From NCBI GenBank assembly GCA_009917805.1, contig RGES01000073.1, positions 1-6,840 on the forward strand: a DNA stretch of 6,840 nt, in the 5' to 3' direction. Shown in pieces: positions 1 through 6,723 of the stretch. The position numbers and the translations under genes were made by a program. Positions within the stretch are counted from its first letter, which is position 1. Every line of letters begins with the position of its first letter. This DNA comes from Verrucomicrobiota bacterium (lineage in GTDB: Bacteria > Verrucomicrobiota > Verrucomicrobiia > Opitutales > UBA953). The notes under the pieces are model-generated. The model did not search any database. It was not told the origin of the DNA and was given only the letters and a program-made list of their open reading frames with translations.

Positions 1-448
1 ATTCAGCACTAAAACTGAGATTGGCCACATGAGCACCACTGGCGGAAACCCAACGTAGTGCAGAATAAACACTGGATTCTGAGATATCAGTCGAAATGCC
101 TCCAGTACCTACCTGTGCCAACAACAACCTGGCGTCCGGTGCTACACCTACTGTGCCAACACCGTTACGTGCACCAGCAGCTATAGATGCCATGGCAGTG
201 CCGTGTTCACCCCAGGTAACTGTGCTAGTTGTAAAATTTTTGGCTGCTAAAATCTTGCCACGCAGATCTGCATGATTGATATCGAAACCTTGGTCAATTA
301 TGGCCACAGTTACACCACGACCGGTGATACCTCTGGCCCAAGCCAAATCTACACCGCCTTGTTTGATCACTGTGGCTATTTGTTGACTTTCGCCGGCATG
401 CACAGACATAGATGTGCACAAAGCTGCGGCTACCAGTAATTTACGCAT
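1..448 (-). CDS. Subtilisin-like (S8) serine protease, exported, 3' end beyond window
   Basis: The frame is open from an ATG at 448-446 to the window edge, giving 149 residues without a stop. Residues 1-18 (MRKLLVAAALCTSMSVHA) form a clear signal peptide, so the protein should be exported. A subtilase catalytic core follows almost at once. VTVAIIDQG holds the catalytic Asp (D52; the family usually has DTG or DSG, here DQG). GEHGTAMASIAAG holds the catalytic His (H82). GVAPDARLLLAQV (101-113) and HVANLSFS (140-147) match later subtilase core strands. The catalytic Ser would lie outside the window. Only about 30 residues separate the signal peptide from the catalytic Asp, so there is no room for a typical I9 propeptide. 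AGGA sits 8 nt before the ATG. The gene starts 13 bp after the 77-residue gene and shares its low GC, so the two probably form an operon. The family call is firm; the substrate is unknown. Confidence 0.88.
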   Translation of the reverse strand, partial: MRKLLVAAALCTSMSVHAGESQQIATVIKQGGVDLAWARGITGRGVTVAIIDQGFDINHADLRGKILAAKNFTTSTVTWGEHGTAMASIAAGARNGVGTVGVAPDARLLLAQVGTGGISTDISESSVYSALRWVSASGAHVANLSFSAE

Positions 449-461
449 AGATATTCCTAAT

Positions 462-695
462 TTATGGTTGAACGGCGGCAATAACAGCCTGTGCTTCAAT
501 CAGCGTGGTCATATTAGCAATCTCTTCATCAATTTCAGTAAACACCAGTTCCTGTTTTAGATAATGAGCATACAGATCCATGACATGGTTAGCATGTATT
601 AATTCTTCGTTGGAGGCCTGATTGTACCAAGCAGCCAATTCAGTGGGCGTGGCCGCTAGCAGCTGATGCAGTAATTCATAGTCTCGTTGATCCAT
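462..695 (-). CDS. Small acidic protein of unknown function upstream of the S8 protease
   Basis: This 77-residue frame (MDQRDYELLHQLLAATPTEL...) is complete, with an ATG at 695-693 and a TAA at 464-462. I do not recognise the family. It is acidic, has no signal peptide or membrane segment, and looks almost wholly helical. The stretch ELIHANHVMDLYAHYLKQEL is amphipathic and is followed by an acidic part (FTEIDEEIANM) and an Ala/Ile-rich end. Codons are A/T-rich, like those of the protease 13 bp downstream and unlike everything after position ~697. Its AGGAA ribosome-binding sequence, 8 nt before the ATG, lies in the stretch where the aspS fragment ends. Either the join lies just upstream of it, or the apparent site is borrowed from aspS. 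Small helical proteins paired with proteases can be partners or chaperones, but nothing here proves that. Confidence 0.65.
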   Translation of the reverse strand: MDQRDYELLHQLLAATPTELAAWYNQASNEELIHANHVMDLYAHYLKQELVFTEIDEEIANMTTLIEAQAVIAAVQP

Positions 696-873
696 GGGCG
701 ATTTCCTGGTTGGGGCCCGGGTTGAAGACCACCTGGGTCACGCCTTCGCGGTCGCGGAGGTCGATGAAGGTCACGCCGCCGAGGTCGCGCTTGGTGTCGA
801 CCCAACCCACGAGGGTCACGGTCTGGCCGGCGTCGGCGGGGCGGAGGGCGTTGCAGGTATGGGTGCGTTTCAT
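676..873 (-). CDS. aspS: Aspartyl-tRNA synthetase, N-terminal fragment cut off after ~59 residues
   Basis: The frame starts at an ATG at 873-871. It reads as the N-terminal OB-fold anticodon-binding domain of a bacterial AspRS: residues 1-10 MKRTHTCNAL, then TVTLVGWVDTKRDLGG (18-33) and VTFIDLRDREGVTQVVF (34-50), a close match to the family pattern GWV..RRD.G...FIDLRDREG..QV. AspRS charges tRNA-Asp and is usually close to 590 residues. Here the match ends near residue 59 (NPGPNQEIA). The last six residues (HGSTRL) and the stop at 678-676 are read from the foreign low-GC DNA, where they overlap the 77-residue gene out of frame by 20 bp. The catalytic class II domain is absent, so the piece cannot be functional as it stands. 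Family identity of the first ~59 residues is secure. The truncation looks like a break in the DNA, not a natural short gene. Confidence 0.85.
   Translation of the reverse strand: MKRTHTCNALRPADAGQTVTLVGWVDTKRDLGGVTFIDLRDREGVTQVVFNPGPNQEIAHGSTRL
693..710. other. Junction between low-GC and high-GC DNA inside aspS
   Basis: On the plus-strand left side of this point, codons are A/T-rich and encode the protease unit. On the right side, the minus strand encodes AspRS with G/C-ending codons. The AspRS match ends at GCC (699-697), and the ATG of the 77-residue gene is 695-693, so the join lies within a few bases of there. The AGGAAATCGCCC before the ATG could belong to either side, which would suit a join at short microhomology. 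There is no transposase, terminal repeat or target duplication on either side. Assembly chimera, real recombination or phage insertion all remain possible. Confidence 0.7.
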
Positions 874-922
874 GGGGTCGGGACGGACGGAATCGAGGGG
901 TATGGTTAACGGACGGGGAAAA

Positions 923-954
923 CCCTAGTCAAAGCCCAATTGGGAGGGCTAGGG
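923..954. repeat. Palindromic hairpin upstream of aspS
   Basis: CCCTAG (923-928) pairs with CTAGGG (949-954), enclosing the perfect 10-bp palindrome CCCAATTGGG (935-944). It sits 50-80 bp before the aspS start, where an operator or leader structure could act. No T-run follows on either strand, so it is not an intrinsic terminator. Its function is unknown. Confidence 0.4.
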
Positions 955-1006
955 ATAGGGGTAGGGATAGGGCTAGGCTTTGCAGGGGTATGGGTAGGGG
1001 GAGGGG
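942..1006 (+). repeat. G-tract cluster with GGGATAGGG-like units
   Basis: In 65 bp there are about ten runs of three to five G (942-944, 946-948, 952-954, 958-961, 964-966, 970-972, 985-988, 992-994, 997-1001, 1003-1006). They are split by one to six bases in most places, with AT, TA or CTA spacers and one longer gap of twelve bases. The spacing fits a G-quadruplex on the plus strand. It is degenerate and resembles telomere-like repeats only superficially. Confidence 0.6.
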
Positions 1007-1088
1007 ATAGATTCAAGGCGCAGAGGGTGTCAGCGGTCGGCGTTTGGAAACAAGAGTCTCAATCGTTCCGTCTCTCCGTTGGATAGGG

Positions 1089-1128
1089 CCGATCACCTTG
1101 GTCGGTCGTTCGCCAAGAAATAGGCGAA
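1089..1128. repeat. Two adjacent small hairpins
   Basis: CCGATCA (1089-1095) pairs with TGGTCGG (1099-1105) with one G-U and a three-base loop. TTCGCC (1109-1114) pairs exactly with GGCGAA (1123-1128) across an eight-base loop. They lie about 90 bp before the secreted-protein gene and could form in its leader. There is no T-run, so they are not terminators. They may be chance in GC-rich DNA. Confidence 0.25.
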
Positions 1129-1218
1129 TCACGAGGTCAGGGTGGCTGCGCACGCCCCACCGCCAACCGCCAAGCGTTTCGGGTGGGCATGAGGCCGTCT
1201 CTGGGCTTAAGTCGTCGC

Positions 1219-2823
1219 ATGCGCACCCCCGCTTTGCTGGTCGCCTGCCTCATGGCGGCGACGCTTCCTGCCGCTCCGGAGAAGATCGAGATGGCCGGCT
1301 ACCTCCTCGTTCCGACCGAGCGCGTGCCCGACAGCTACAACGCCGGCTTCTCGATCTATGCCGCCGCGTGGCCGTTGCTGAAGCAGTATCCCGGACATCG
1401 TTTCCAGACGGGCCTCTTCGGGACGTGGATGCACCCGCAGTACCAGGGTGAGAAGCCCAAGGATCTTTACAACGACATCGAAGGCGGCCTCGGCTGGTGG
1501 CGCGATACGCGTTTCCCGACCGAGACGCCGAAGTTCATCATGGGCGGCGTCGGCGTGAATTTCTACGACATCGCCAACGGACCGGCCTACGGTCGCGGCA
1601 CCTGGGAAGACCCGCGCGGACTCTATGGCGTCGCCCAGCTGACGCCGTGGCTGCTCTTCCCGCTCGACGGCCTCAACCTCAAGCAGGGCGTCAACGGCGA
1701 GCTCTTCGGCTATGGTTATCTCCCGATGCCGTTCGCGCAGGCCAAGGCGAAGACCGAGGGCAAGGATGTCCCGACCGGCGACAACTGCTGGACGCTCTTC
1801 CTGAACTCCGCGAACTTCAAGGGCCCCGTCTGTTTCTTCACGCCCAACTTCTGGTCGCGGGCGGCCGTCCGCAATCCGGCCGTGGCCGGACTCATGCTGG
1901 ATTCCCGCGGCTCGGATCCGAACAAACATTTCCAGATGGAGACCCAGTACGTGCCCGCCGCGCAGGCCAAGGACGACAAGGGCGACACCTATGCGCGCGT
2001 CGCGCCGACGTCGTTTCCGGTCGGACCTGACGGCACCACCGTCGTGCTGCATCGTCTGACGTGCTACGATCGCAGCGCCCTCTACGACGGCGTGAAGGCG
2101 TGGTTCGAAGGCGGACCCGTGGCGACCGGCGCGATCAAGCCCGCCGGTTCCTTCCTCCAGAACTTCAAGAACAACGGCGGCTCGACCTGGAGCATCTACA
2201 AGCAGGGCACCAAGCGTGAGGCCAAGCCCGGTCTGTCCTGGAAGTCCTTCGCCACGCCGCATTCGCCGGACCCGATGACCTATGGTTACAAGTGGAACGC
2301 GGAGCTCGTCTCCCGCGCCACGCCCGGCCTGGTGACGCTGCCTGAATATTATCGCTTCGGCGCCGGCGGCAAGAACGGCCAGTGGACGCCGATGAAGCCC
2401 GCCGAGGTGCCGGCTGCGACCGGACTGGCCCAGCTGAGCTTCGACCGCCCGAAGGAGAAGCCGCAGGATGCGCGCGAGACGCCGTCCGGCGCGCAGACCA
2501 GCTGGAAGGTGCCAGGCCCGAAGGCCGGACCGTTCCAGGCCTTCCTCGGCGACGGCAGCGTCGTCACCTACTATTGGTACCGCTTCGCCGACCAGCCCGC
2601 GATCCTCAACGCCGACCTCACGCCCGCCGAGCGCGAAGCCCTGCAGGCCAAGGTCGAGAAGCTTCATCGTACTTGGACCAAGGATCGCGACTACCTCGCC
2701 CCGCCGACCGTCGGCAAACTGGCCGCGCTCGATCCGGCGCAGGTCCTGACCCCGCCCAAGGGGCTGGAGGTCGGCTACGTGCCCATCGCGACGCGCCAGG
2801 AACTGGCGCCTGCGAAGAAGTAG
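1219..2823 (+). CDS. Secreted protein of unknown function, 534 residues
   Basis: I do not recognise this family. I chose the ATG at 1219 because it puts a normal signal peptide at the N-terminus: MRTPALLVACLMAATLPAAP, with a hydrophobic core at residues 5-16 and likely cleavage after A18 or A19. In-frame starts at 1189 (ATG) and 1183 (GTG) would only add Arg-rich residues in front. The mature protein is rich in aromatic residues, Gly and Pro, for example LGWWRDTRFP, GLYGVAQLTPWLLFPLDGL and VVTYYWYRFAD, and has no further membrane helix. Cysteines are few (mature C190, C205 and C282). The last quarter is Pro/Lys-rich and holds a helical stretch, LTPAEREALQAKVEKLHRTW. No catalytic motif stands out. 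Codons match the neighbouring GC-rich genes, so it looks native. It converges on the 51-residue gene, with only 6 bp between the two stops. A periplasmic or surface role is inferred from the signal peptide alone. Confidence 0.85.
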   Translation: MRTPALLVACLMAATLPAAPEKIEMAGYLLVPTERVPDSYNAGFSIYAAAWPLLKQYPGHRFQTGLFGTWMHPQYQGEKPKDLYNDIEGGLGWWRDTRFPTETPKFIMGGVGVNFYDIANGPAYGRGTWEDPRGLYGVAQLTPWLLFPLDGLNLKQGVNGELFGYGYLPMPFAQAKAKTEGKDVPTGDNCWTLFLNSANFKGPVCFFTPNFWSRAAVRNPAVAGLMLDSRGSDPNKHFQMETQYVPAAQAKDDKGDTYARVAPTSFPVGPDGTTVVLHRLTCYDRSALYDGVKAWFEGGPVATGAIKPAGSFLQNFKNNGGSTWSIYKQGTKREAKPGLSWKSFATPHSPDPMTYGYKWNAELVSRATPGLVTLPEYYRFGAGGKNGQWTPMKPAEVPAATGLAQLSFDRPKEKPQDARETPSGAQTSWKVPGPKAGPFQAFLGDGSVVTYYWYRFADQPAILNADLTPAEREALQAKVEKLHRTWTKDRDYLAPPTVGKLAALDPAQVLTPPKGLEVGYVPIATRQELAPAKK

Positions 2824-2829
2824 GCGGCC

Positions 2830-2985
2830 TCAGCGGCGGTTGAGGTCCTTGGTCTCGACCGGTTCGACGTGCGCGAGGTGCTCGGGGTTTTTCTTGCCCG
2901 TGAGCACCTTGATGAGGCACCAGACGAAGAGCGCGGTCACCGCGCCGACGGAGAGGAGCATGAAGAGGAGGCCGGAGGTGGTCAT
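2830..2985 (-). CDS. Single-helix membrane protein, likely small subunit of the adjacent amino-acid transporter (MetS-like)
   Basis: This 51-residue frame (ATG 2985-2983, TGA 2832-2830) begins MTTSGLLFMLLSVGAVTALF. It has one transmembrane helix (about residues 5-28), then a positive patch (KVLTGKK, 26-32) and a polar cytoplasmic tail (HLAHVEPVETKDLNRR). It starts 12 bp after the stop of the LeuT-type transporter on the same strand, so the two are surely co-transcribed. Some NSS-family transporters need such a partner: Corynebacterium MetP works with the tiny MetS, of the methionine/alanine importer small-subunit family. The size, the single helix near the N-terminus and the position fit. The usual Trp-Gly-Gly of MetS is missing, so homology is suggestive and the role rests mainly on context. 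It is easily missed by annotation because of its size. Confidence 0.75.
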   Translation of the reverse strand: MTTSGLLFMLLSVGAVTALFVWCLIKVLTGKKNPEHLAHVEPVETKDLNRR

Positions 2986-2997
2986 GGCGGTTAAGGT

Positions 2998-4596
2998 TCA
3001 GCGGGCGCTCCAGCGTTGGCCGGCGCGGTGGATCATCAGCGCCGAGAAGGCGGCGAAGAGCAGGAGGAAGAAGGCCGTCAGGCGGGCGACGCCGCTGGCC
3101 GGATGGCCGGGGCCGCCGACGAGGTCGAGGATGGGGTCGGTCGGGGCGAACACGGGCGAGGTGAAGGACAGGTTCCAGCCGGCGACGTTCTTCAGCACGA
3201 ACATCAGGAAGATCGCCGTCAGGAAGGCCGGGGAGACCCAGCGGATGACGAACTTGAAGATCCGCGGGATGCGGAGGTCGGCGCCCTGGTGGGCTTCGGT
3301 CCAGCCGCGTTCGGTGCCGAACGACAGGTTGAAGATGTAGATCAGCAGCGTGCCTTGCAGGAAGATGCCGATGTCGCCGATCCAGAAGTCGACCGTCGAG
3401 AGGGCCTTGAGGCCCTCGCTGAAATAGACCACGAGCGTGCAGCCGACCGCGGTGATGAGGCCGAGCAGCGCCACCGAGCCGCGGCGGTCCAGGCCGAGGC
3501 CTTCCTCGAGGAAGGCGATGCCGGGCTGGAGCATCGAGAGCGACGACGTGATGGCGGCGATGAAGAGCAGGGTGAAGAAGAGCCCGCCGAAGAGATGGCC
3601 GTAGGGCATGCCGGCGAAGACCTGCGGCAGCACGTTGAAACCGAGGGCGAAGGTGCCGCCCGCGACGGCCGAGGCGCCGAGGAAGGCGAAGGCCGCGGGG
3701 ACGGTGATCAGGCCGCCCAGGCCGACTTCGCAGAACTCGTTGGCGGCGGTGGCGGTCAGGCCGCTCAGGACGACGTCGTCGTTCTTCTTGAGGTAGCTGG
3801 CGTAGGTGATGATGACGCCGAAGCCGACGGAGAGCGTGAAGAAGATCTGCGAGGCGGCCTTGAGCCACACGGCTGGGTTCGAGAGCCCCTTGGCGATGTC
3901 ATGAGGATTCCACATGTAGCCGAGGCCGTTCCAGACGCTGAGTTCGGGCTTGGTCGGGTCAGGCGTGCCGAGCGTCATCACGCGGACCAACAGGATGAGC
4001 GCGATGGCGATCAGGAGCGGCATGCCCCAGTTGCAGATGAATTCGATGCCCTTGGACAGACCCCGGTAGATGATGGCGAAGTTGAGGACGAACACGCCGA
4101 CGAAGAACAGGAAGGGCGCGCCGAGGCCGAGGATCGCGCCGTCGGCCTTGAGACCGGTGAACGCGGCGAAGGCGTCGGCGTAGGTCTTAGGGTCCTTGCC
4201 GAGGTCGAGTCCGCCAGTGAAGCTGTTCCAGGCATAACCGAGGCACCAGGATTCGATGACGACGTAGTAGAAGTAGACTCCGACGGGGATGATGAAGCCG
4301 AGGAGGCCGACATACTTGCCCCAAGGCTTACGGATGATCGCATGGAAGATGCCGGGGGAGGAATTGTAGCCTTGGGTGCCGCCGAAGCGACCAAGGGTCC
4401 ATTCGACCCAGCAGATGGGGAGCCCGACGACGAGCAGCGAGATGAAGTAGGCGATGAGGAAGGCGCCGCCGCCGGTCTCCTTGTCGGCCACGAGGCCGGG
4501 GAAGCGGAGGAAGTTGCCGAGCCCGACGGCGCTGCCGGCGACCGCCATGATCACGCCTAGTTTTGAGCTCCAGCCGTCAGGTTGCTTGGTCGTCAT
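2998..4596 (-). CDS. Sodium-dependent amino-acid transporter, NSS family, LeuT-like
   Basis: This 532-residue inner-membrane protein is close in length and sequence to LeuT (about 519 residues), with the 12-helix fold. TM1 holds GSAVGLGNFLRFP (21-33), TM6 QIFFTLSVGFG (250-260) and TM8 AAITSSLSMLQP (347-358). Compared with LeuT from memory, Na1 residues N28, T254 and N286 and Na2 residues A347, T350 and S351 are kept. So are substrate-site residues Y111, F253, S256 and F259. E290, at the position that makes LeuT chloride-independent, is present. LeuT N21 is Ser here (S22), common in the family, and I359 is Met (M355). It should take up a neutral amino acid with Na+; which one cannot be read from the sequence. 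The ATG at 4596-4594 gives a standard N-terminus. The gene heads an operon with the 51-residue helix protein and is divergent from the helicase. Confidence 0.95.
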   Translation of the reverse strand: MTTKQPDGWSSKLGVIMAVAGSAVGLGNFLRFPGLVADKETGGGAFLIAYFISLLVVGLPICWVEWTLGRFGGTQGYNSSPGIFHAIIRKPWGKYVGLLGFIIPVGVYFYYVVIESWCLGYAWNSFTGGLDLGKDPKTYADAFAAFTGLKADGAILGLGAPFLFFVGVFVLNFAIIYRGLSKGIEFICNWGMPLLIAIALILLVRVMTLGTPDPTKPELSVWNGLGYMWNPHDIAKGLSNPAVWLKAASQIFFTLSVGFGVIITYASYLKKNDDVVLSGLTATAANEFCEVGLGGLITVPAAFAFLGASAVAGGTFALGFNVLPQVFAGMPYGHLFGGLFFTLLFIAAITSSLSMLQPGIAFLEEGLGLDRRGSVALLGLITAVGCTLVVYFSEGLKALSTVDFWIGDIGIFLQGTLLIYIFNLSFGTERGWTEAHQGADLRIPRIFKFVIRWVSPAFLTAIFLMFVLKNVAGWNLSFTSPVFAPTDPILDLVGGPGHPASGVARLTAFFLLLFAAFSALMIHRAGQRWSAR

Positions 4597-4616
4597 GCTG
4601 TTGGGGGTGGGGTTTT

Positions 4617-4642
4617 ACTATACAGGGCAGGGCGGAGTGCAA
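4617..4642 (-). promoter_or_regulatory. Candidate promoter of the transporter operon
   Basis: On the minus strand TATAGT (4622-4617) is a good -10 element in otherwise GC-rich DNA, about 20 bp before the transporter ATG. TTGCAC (4642-4637) could be the -35, but the 14-bp spacer is shorter than the usual 16-18. If real, the leader would be only about 10-15 nt, with no Shine-Dalgarno sequence. Confidence 0.35.
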
Positions 4643-4644
4643 TG

Positions 4645-4661
4645 CTGGGACGCAGTCCCAG
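4645..4661. repeat. Perfect 7-bp hairpin, candidate operator
   Basis: CTGGGAC (4645-4651) and GTCCCAG (4655-4661) are exact inverted repeats around GCA. The hairpin lies just upstream of the candidate -35 of the transporter promoter. There is no T-run on either strand, so it is not a terminator. A protein-binding site is possible but unproven. Confidence 0.4.
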
Positions 4662-4665
4662 TGAA

Positions 4666-4799
4666 GGTGGTGGCGGTTGGCGGATAGCGGTTAGATTAGG
4701 CCCGCATGCGTGCCGCCGGCCGAAATTCCTGTCCCTTTGGCGCGTGGTGGGTGCCCTGACCGCTAACCGCCAGCCGCTACCACCTTATGTCCGCTATCC
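4666..4799. repeat. Imperfect long inverted repeat built from GCGGTTAG / GGATAGCGG units
   Basis: The left arm (4666-4694) contains GGCGGTTGGCGG, GGATAGCGG and GCGGTTAG. The right side carries their complements: CTAACCGC (4763-4770) is the exact complement of 4687-4694, and CCGCTATCC (4791-4799) that of 4682-4690. The run to 4784 mirrors GGTGGT...GCGG of the left arm with small gaps. The spacer (4695-4762) has no open frame. The 12-mer GGCGGTTGGCGG also occurs in the opposite sense at 1160-1171. It looks like a REP- or MITE-type intergenic element between the two divergent genes. Confidence 0.5.
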
Positions 4800-4845
4800 C
4801 CCTATTCTTCTCGCCCTTTCCAATTCCTCTACTCACCTTGCGCTA

Positions 4846-6162
<1,317 letters not shown>

Positions 6163-6183
6163 GCGCAGAAGAGCCTCGGAAAA

Positions 6184-6360
6184 TCAGCCCGGCGACCCCG
6201 GGCTTTTTTGTGCCTGGCCGCGCGGAGTGCCTTTGCGGCAGGCGTCGCTGCAGAAGCGGACCTCCGCCCAGCAGCGTTCCCACTTTTTGCGCCAGCTGAA
6301 CGGCCTTTGGCAGGTCGGACAGACTTTCGAGGGCAGATCGGCTTTCTTTACTCCGCGCAT
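6184..6360 (-). CDS. DUF2256 family small zinc-binding-type protein
   Basis: This 58-residue frame (ATG 6360-6358, TGA 6186-6184) contains DLPSKVCPTCQRPFSWRKKW followed by ERCWAEVRFCSDACR. It is a near-standard DUF2256 protein: CPxCxRPFxWRKKWxxxWxxVxxCSxxC. The four family cysteines (C14, C17, C37, C41) fit a zinc-ribbon site, and C30 is extra. The Arg/Lys content suggests nucleic-acid contact, but the family's function is unknown. It converges on the helicase gene with a 21-bp gap between stops. Its last codons (KSPGSPG and the stop) are read through the terminator hairpin of the helicase. It starts 42 bp after the small membrane protein gene on the same strand, possibly in one transcript. 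It is short and often left out of gene predictions. Confidence 0.9.
   Translation of the reverse strand: MRGVKKADLPSKVCPTCQRPFSWRKKWERCWAEVRFCSDACRKGTPRGQAQKSPGSPG
6186..6209 (+). terminator. Intrinsic terminator of the helicase gene, possibly bidirectional
   Basis: AGCCCGG (6186-6192) pairs exactly with CCGGGCT (6198-6204) around CGACC, and T6 (6204-6209) follows. It begins 24 bp after the helicase stop. On the minus strand the same stem is followed by GATTTT, a weaker U-tract, so it may also end the DUF2256 transcript. The stem lies inside the 3' end of the DUF2256 coding sequence. Confidence 0.88.
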
Positions 6361-6402
6361 GGGGTTACGGAGTCGGGACCGGCCTTCGGCGCAAACTCCC
6401 GT

Positions 6403-6723
6403 TCAGGATTCTTGCGCGGACGCTTTCGCCGCGTCGGCCCGGGCGCGTTCGCGCTCGGTGATGCGGCGATCCCAGCCGATGAAGAGCACGATGGCGAAGG
6501 GCGCCGAGAGCAGGATGATGGCGAAGAACAGGGTGTGGTCCATCGGCCCGATGAAGGCGTCATAGGCGCAGGCCCCGGTGAGGGCCAGCAGGGCCAGGAA
6601 AAGGCAGACGAGCGCGGCGATCGCCCGTTCGCCTTTCGCTTGTTCGTCGCCGTGCTCTTGCCACGAGCCTCCTGGGCTTAATGCCGTGAGCAGGATGACG
6701 AGGAAACGGGCGATTTTCGCCAT
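6403..6723 (-). CDS. Small membrane protein of unknown function, 106 residues
   Basis: I do not recognise the family. The frame (ATG 6723-6721, TGA 6405-6403) has a short hydrophobic N-terminus (IARFLVILLTAL, 4-15), then a polar linker (QEHGDEQAKGER). Two good transmembrane helices follow: IAALVCLFLALLALTGACAY (35-54) and LFFAIILLSAPFAIVLFIGW (65-84). It ends in a charged tail (DRRITERERARADAAKA...). Codons from about residue 27 on are strongly G/C-ending, like real genes here. The first ~20 codons are less so, so the true start could lie further in, although no better in-frame start with a ribosome site is seen. It may share a transcript with DUF2256, 42 bp downstream. The ATG overlaps the stop of an upstream frame (TGATG). 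Confidence 0.65.
   Translation of the reverse strand: MAKIARFLVILLTALSPGGSWQEHGDEQAKGERAIAALVCLFLALLALTGACAYDAFIGPMDHTLFFAIILLSAPFAIVLFIGWDRRITERERARADAAKASAQES

Larger units (their letters stand above)
874..1218. other. Non-coding divergent region between aspS and the secreted-protein gene
   Basis: This 345-bp stretch separates the aspS start (minus strand) from the gene starting at 1219 (plus strand), so it should hold both promoters. I could not pick convincing -35/-10 pairs. It holds a palindromic hairpin (923-954), a G-tract cluster (942-1006), two small hairpins (1089-1128) and one copy of a 12-bp motif shared with the intergenic repeat near 4672 (1160-1171, minus orientation). Short open frames here lack protein-like composition and were left out. 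Confidence 0.6.

Noticed and set aside
1..700. Prophage or genomic island inserted into aspS
   Set aside because: No integrase, attachment repeat or phage structural gene is visible. The data equally fit an assembly chimera, so I do not annotate a mobile element.
1219..1260. Lipoprotein signal (LVAC) in the secreted protein
   Set aside because: The Cys comes at residue 10, too early for a normal lipobox, and the hydrophobic stretch continues past it to a better ordinary cleavage site.
1207..2667. Open frame of 486 codons on the minus strand opposite the secreted protein
   Set aside because: Its composition is repetitive (Arg, Gly, Leu, Glu) with no domain. The plus-strand frame has a signal peptide, varied aromatic residues and G/C third positions.
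2824..2850. Terminator between the convergent genes at 2823 and 2830
   Set aside because: Only a 5-bp stem (CCTCA/TGAGG) with an 8-base loop and no T-run on either strand.
3016..4560. Long open frame of 514 codons on the plus strand opposite the transporter
   Set aside because: It is highly charged and low-complexity (Glu/Asp/Gly/Ala-rich), as expected from the complement of GC-rich membrane-protein codons. The minus-strand frame is a clear LeuT homologue.
4666..4799. CRISPR-like or tRNA-like structure in the intergenic repeat
   Set aside because: There are no regularly spaced direct repeats, and no cloverleaf with T-loop consensus. The signal is one inverted repeat.
4582..4845. Upstream extension of the helicase by 88 codons
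   Set aside because: The added residues are not conserved in style, overlap the transporter start and run through the intergenic inverted repeat. MPFESLGLD at 4846 is the normal RhlE start.
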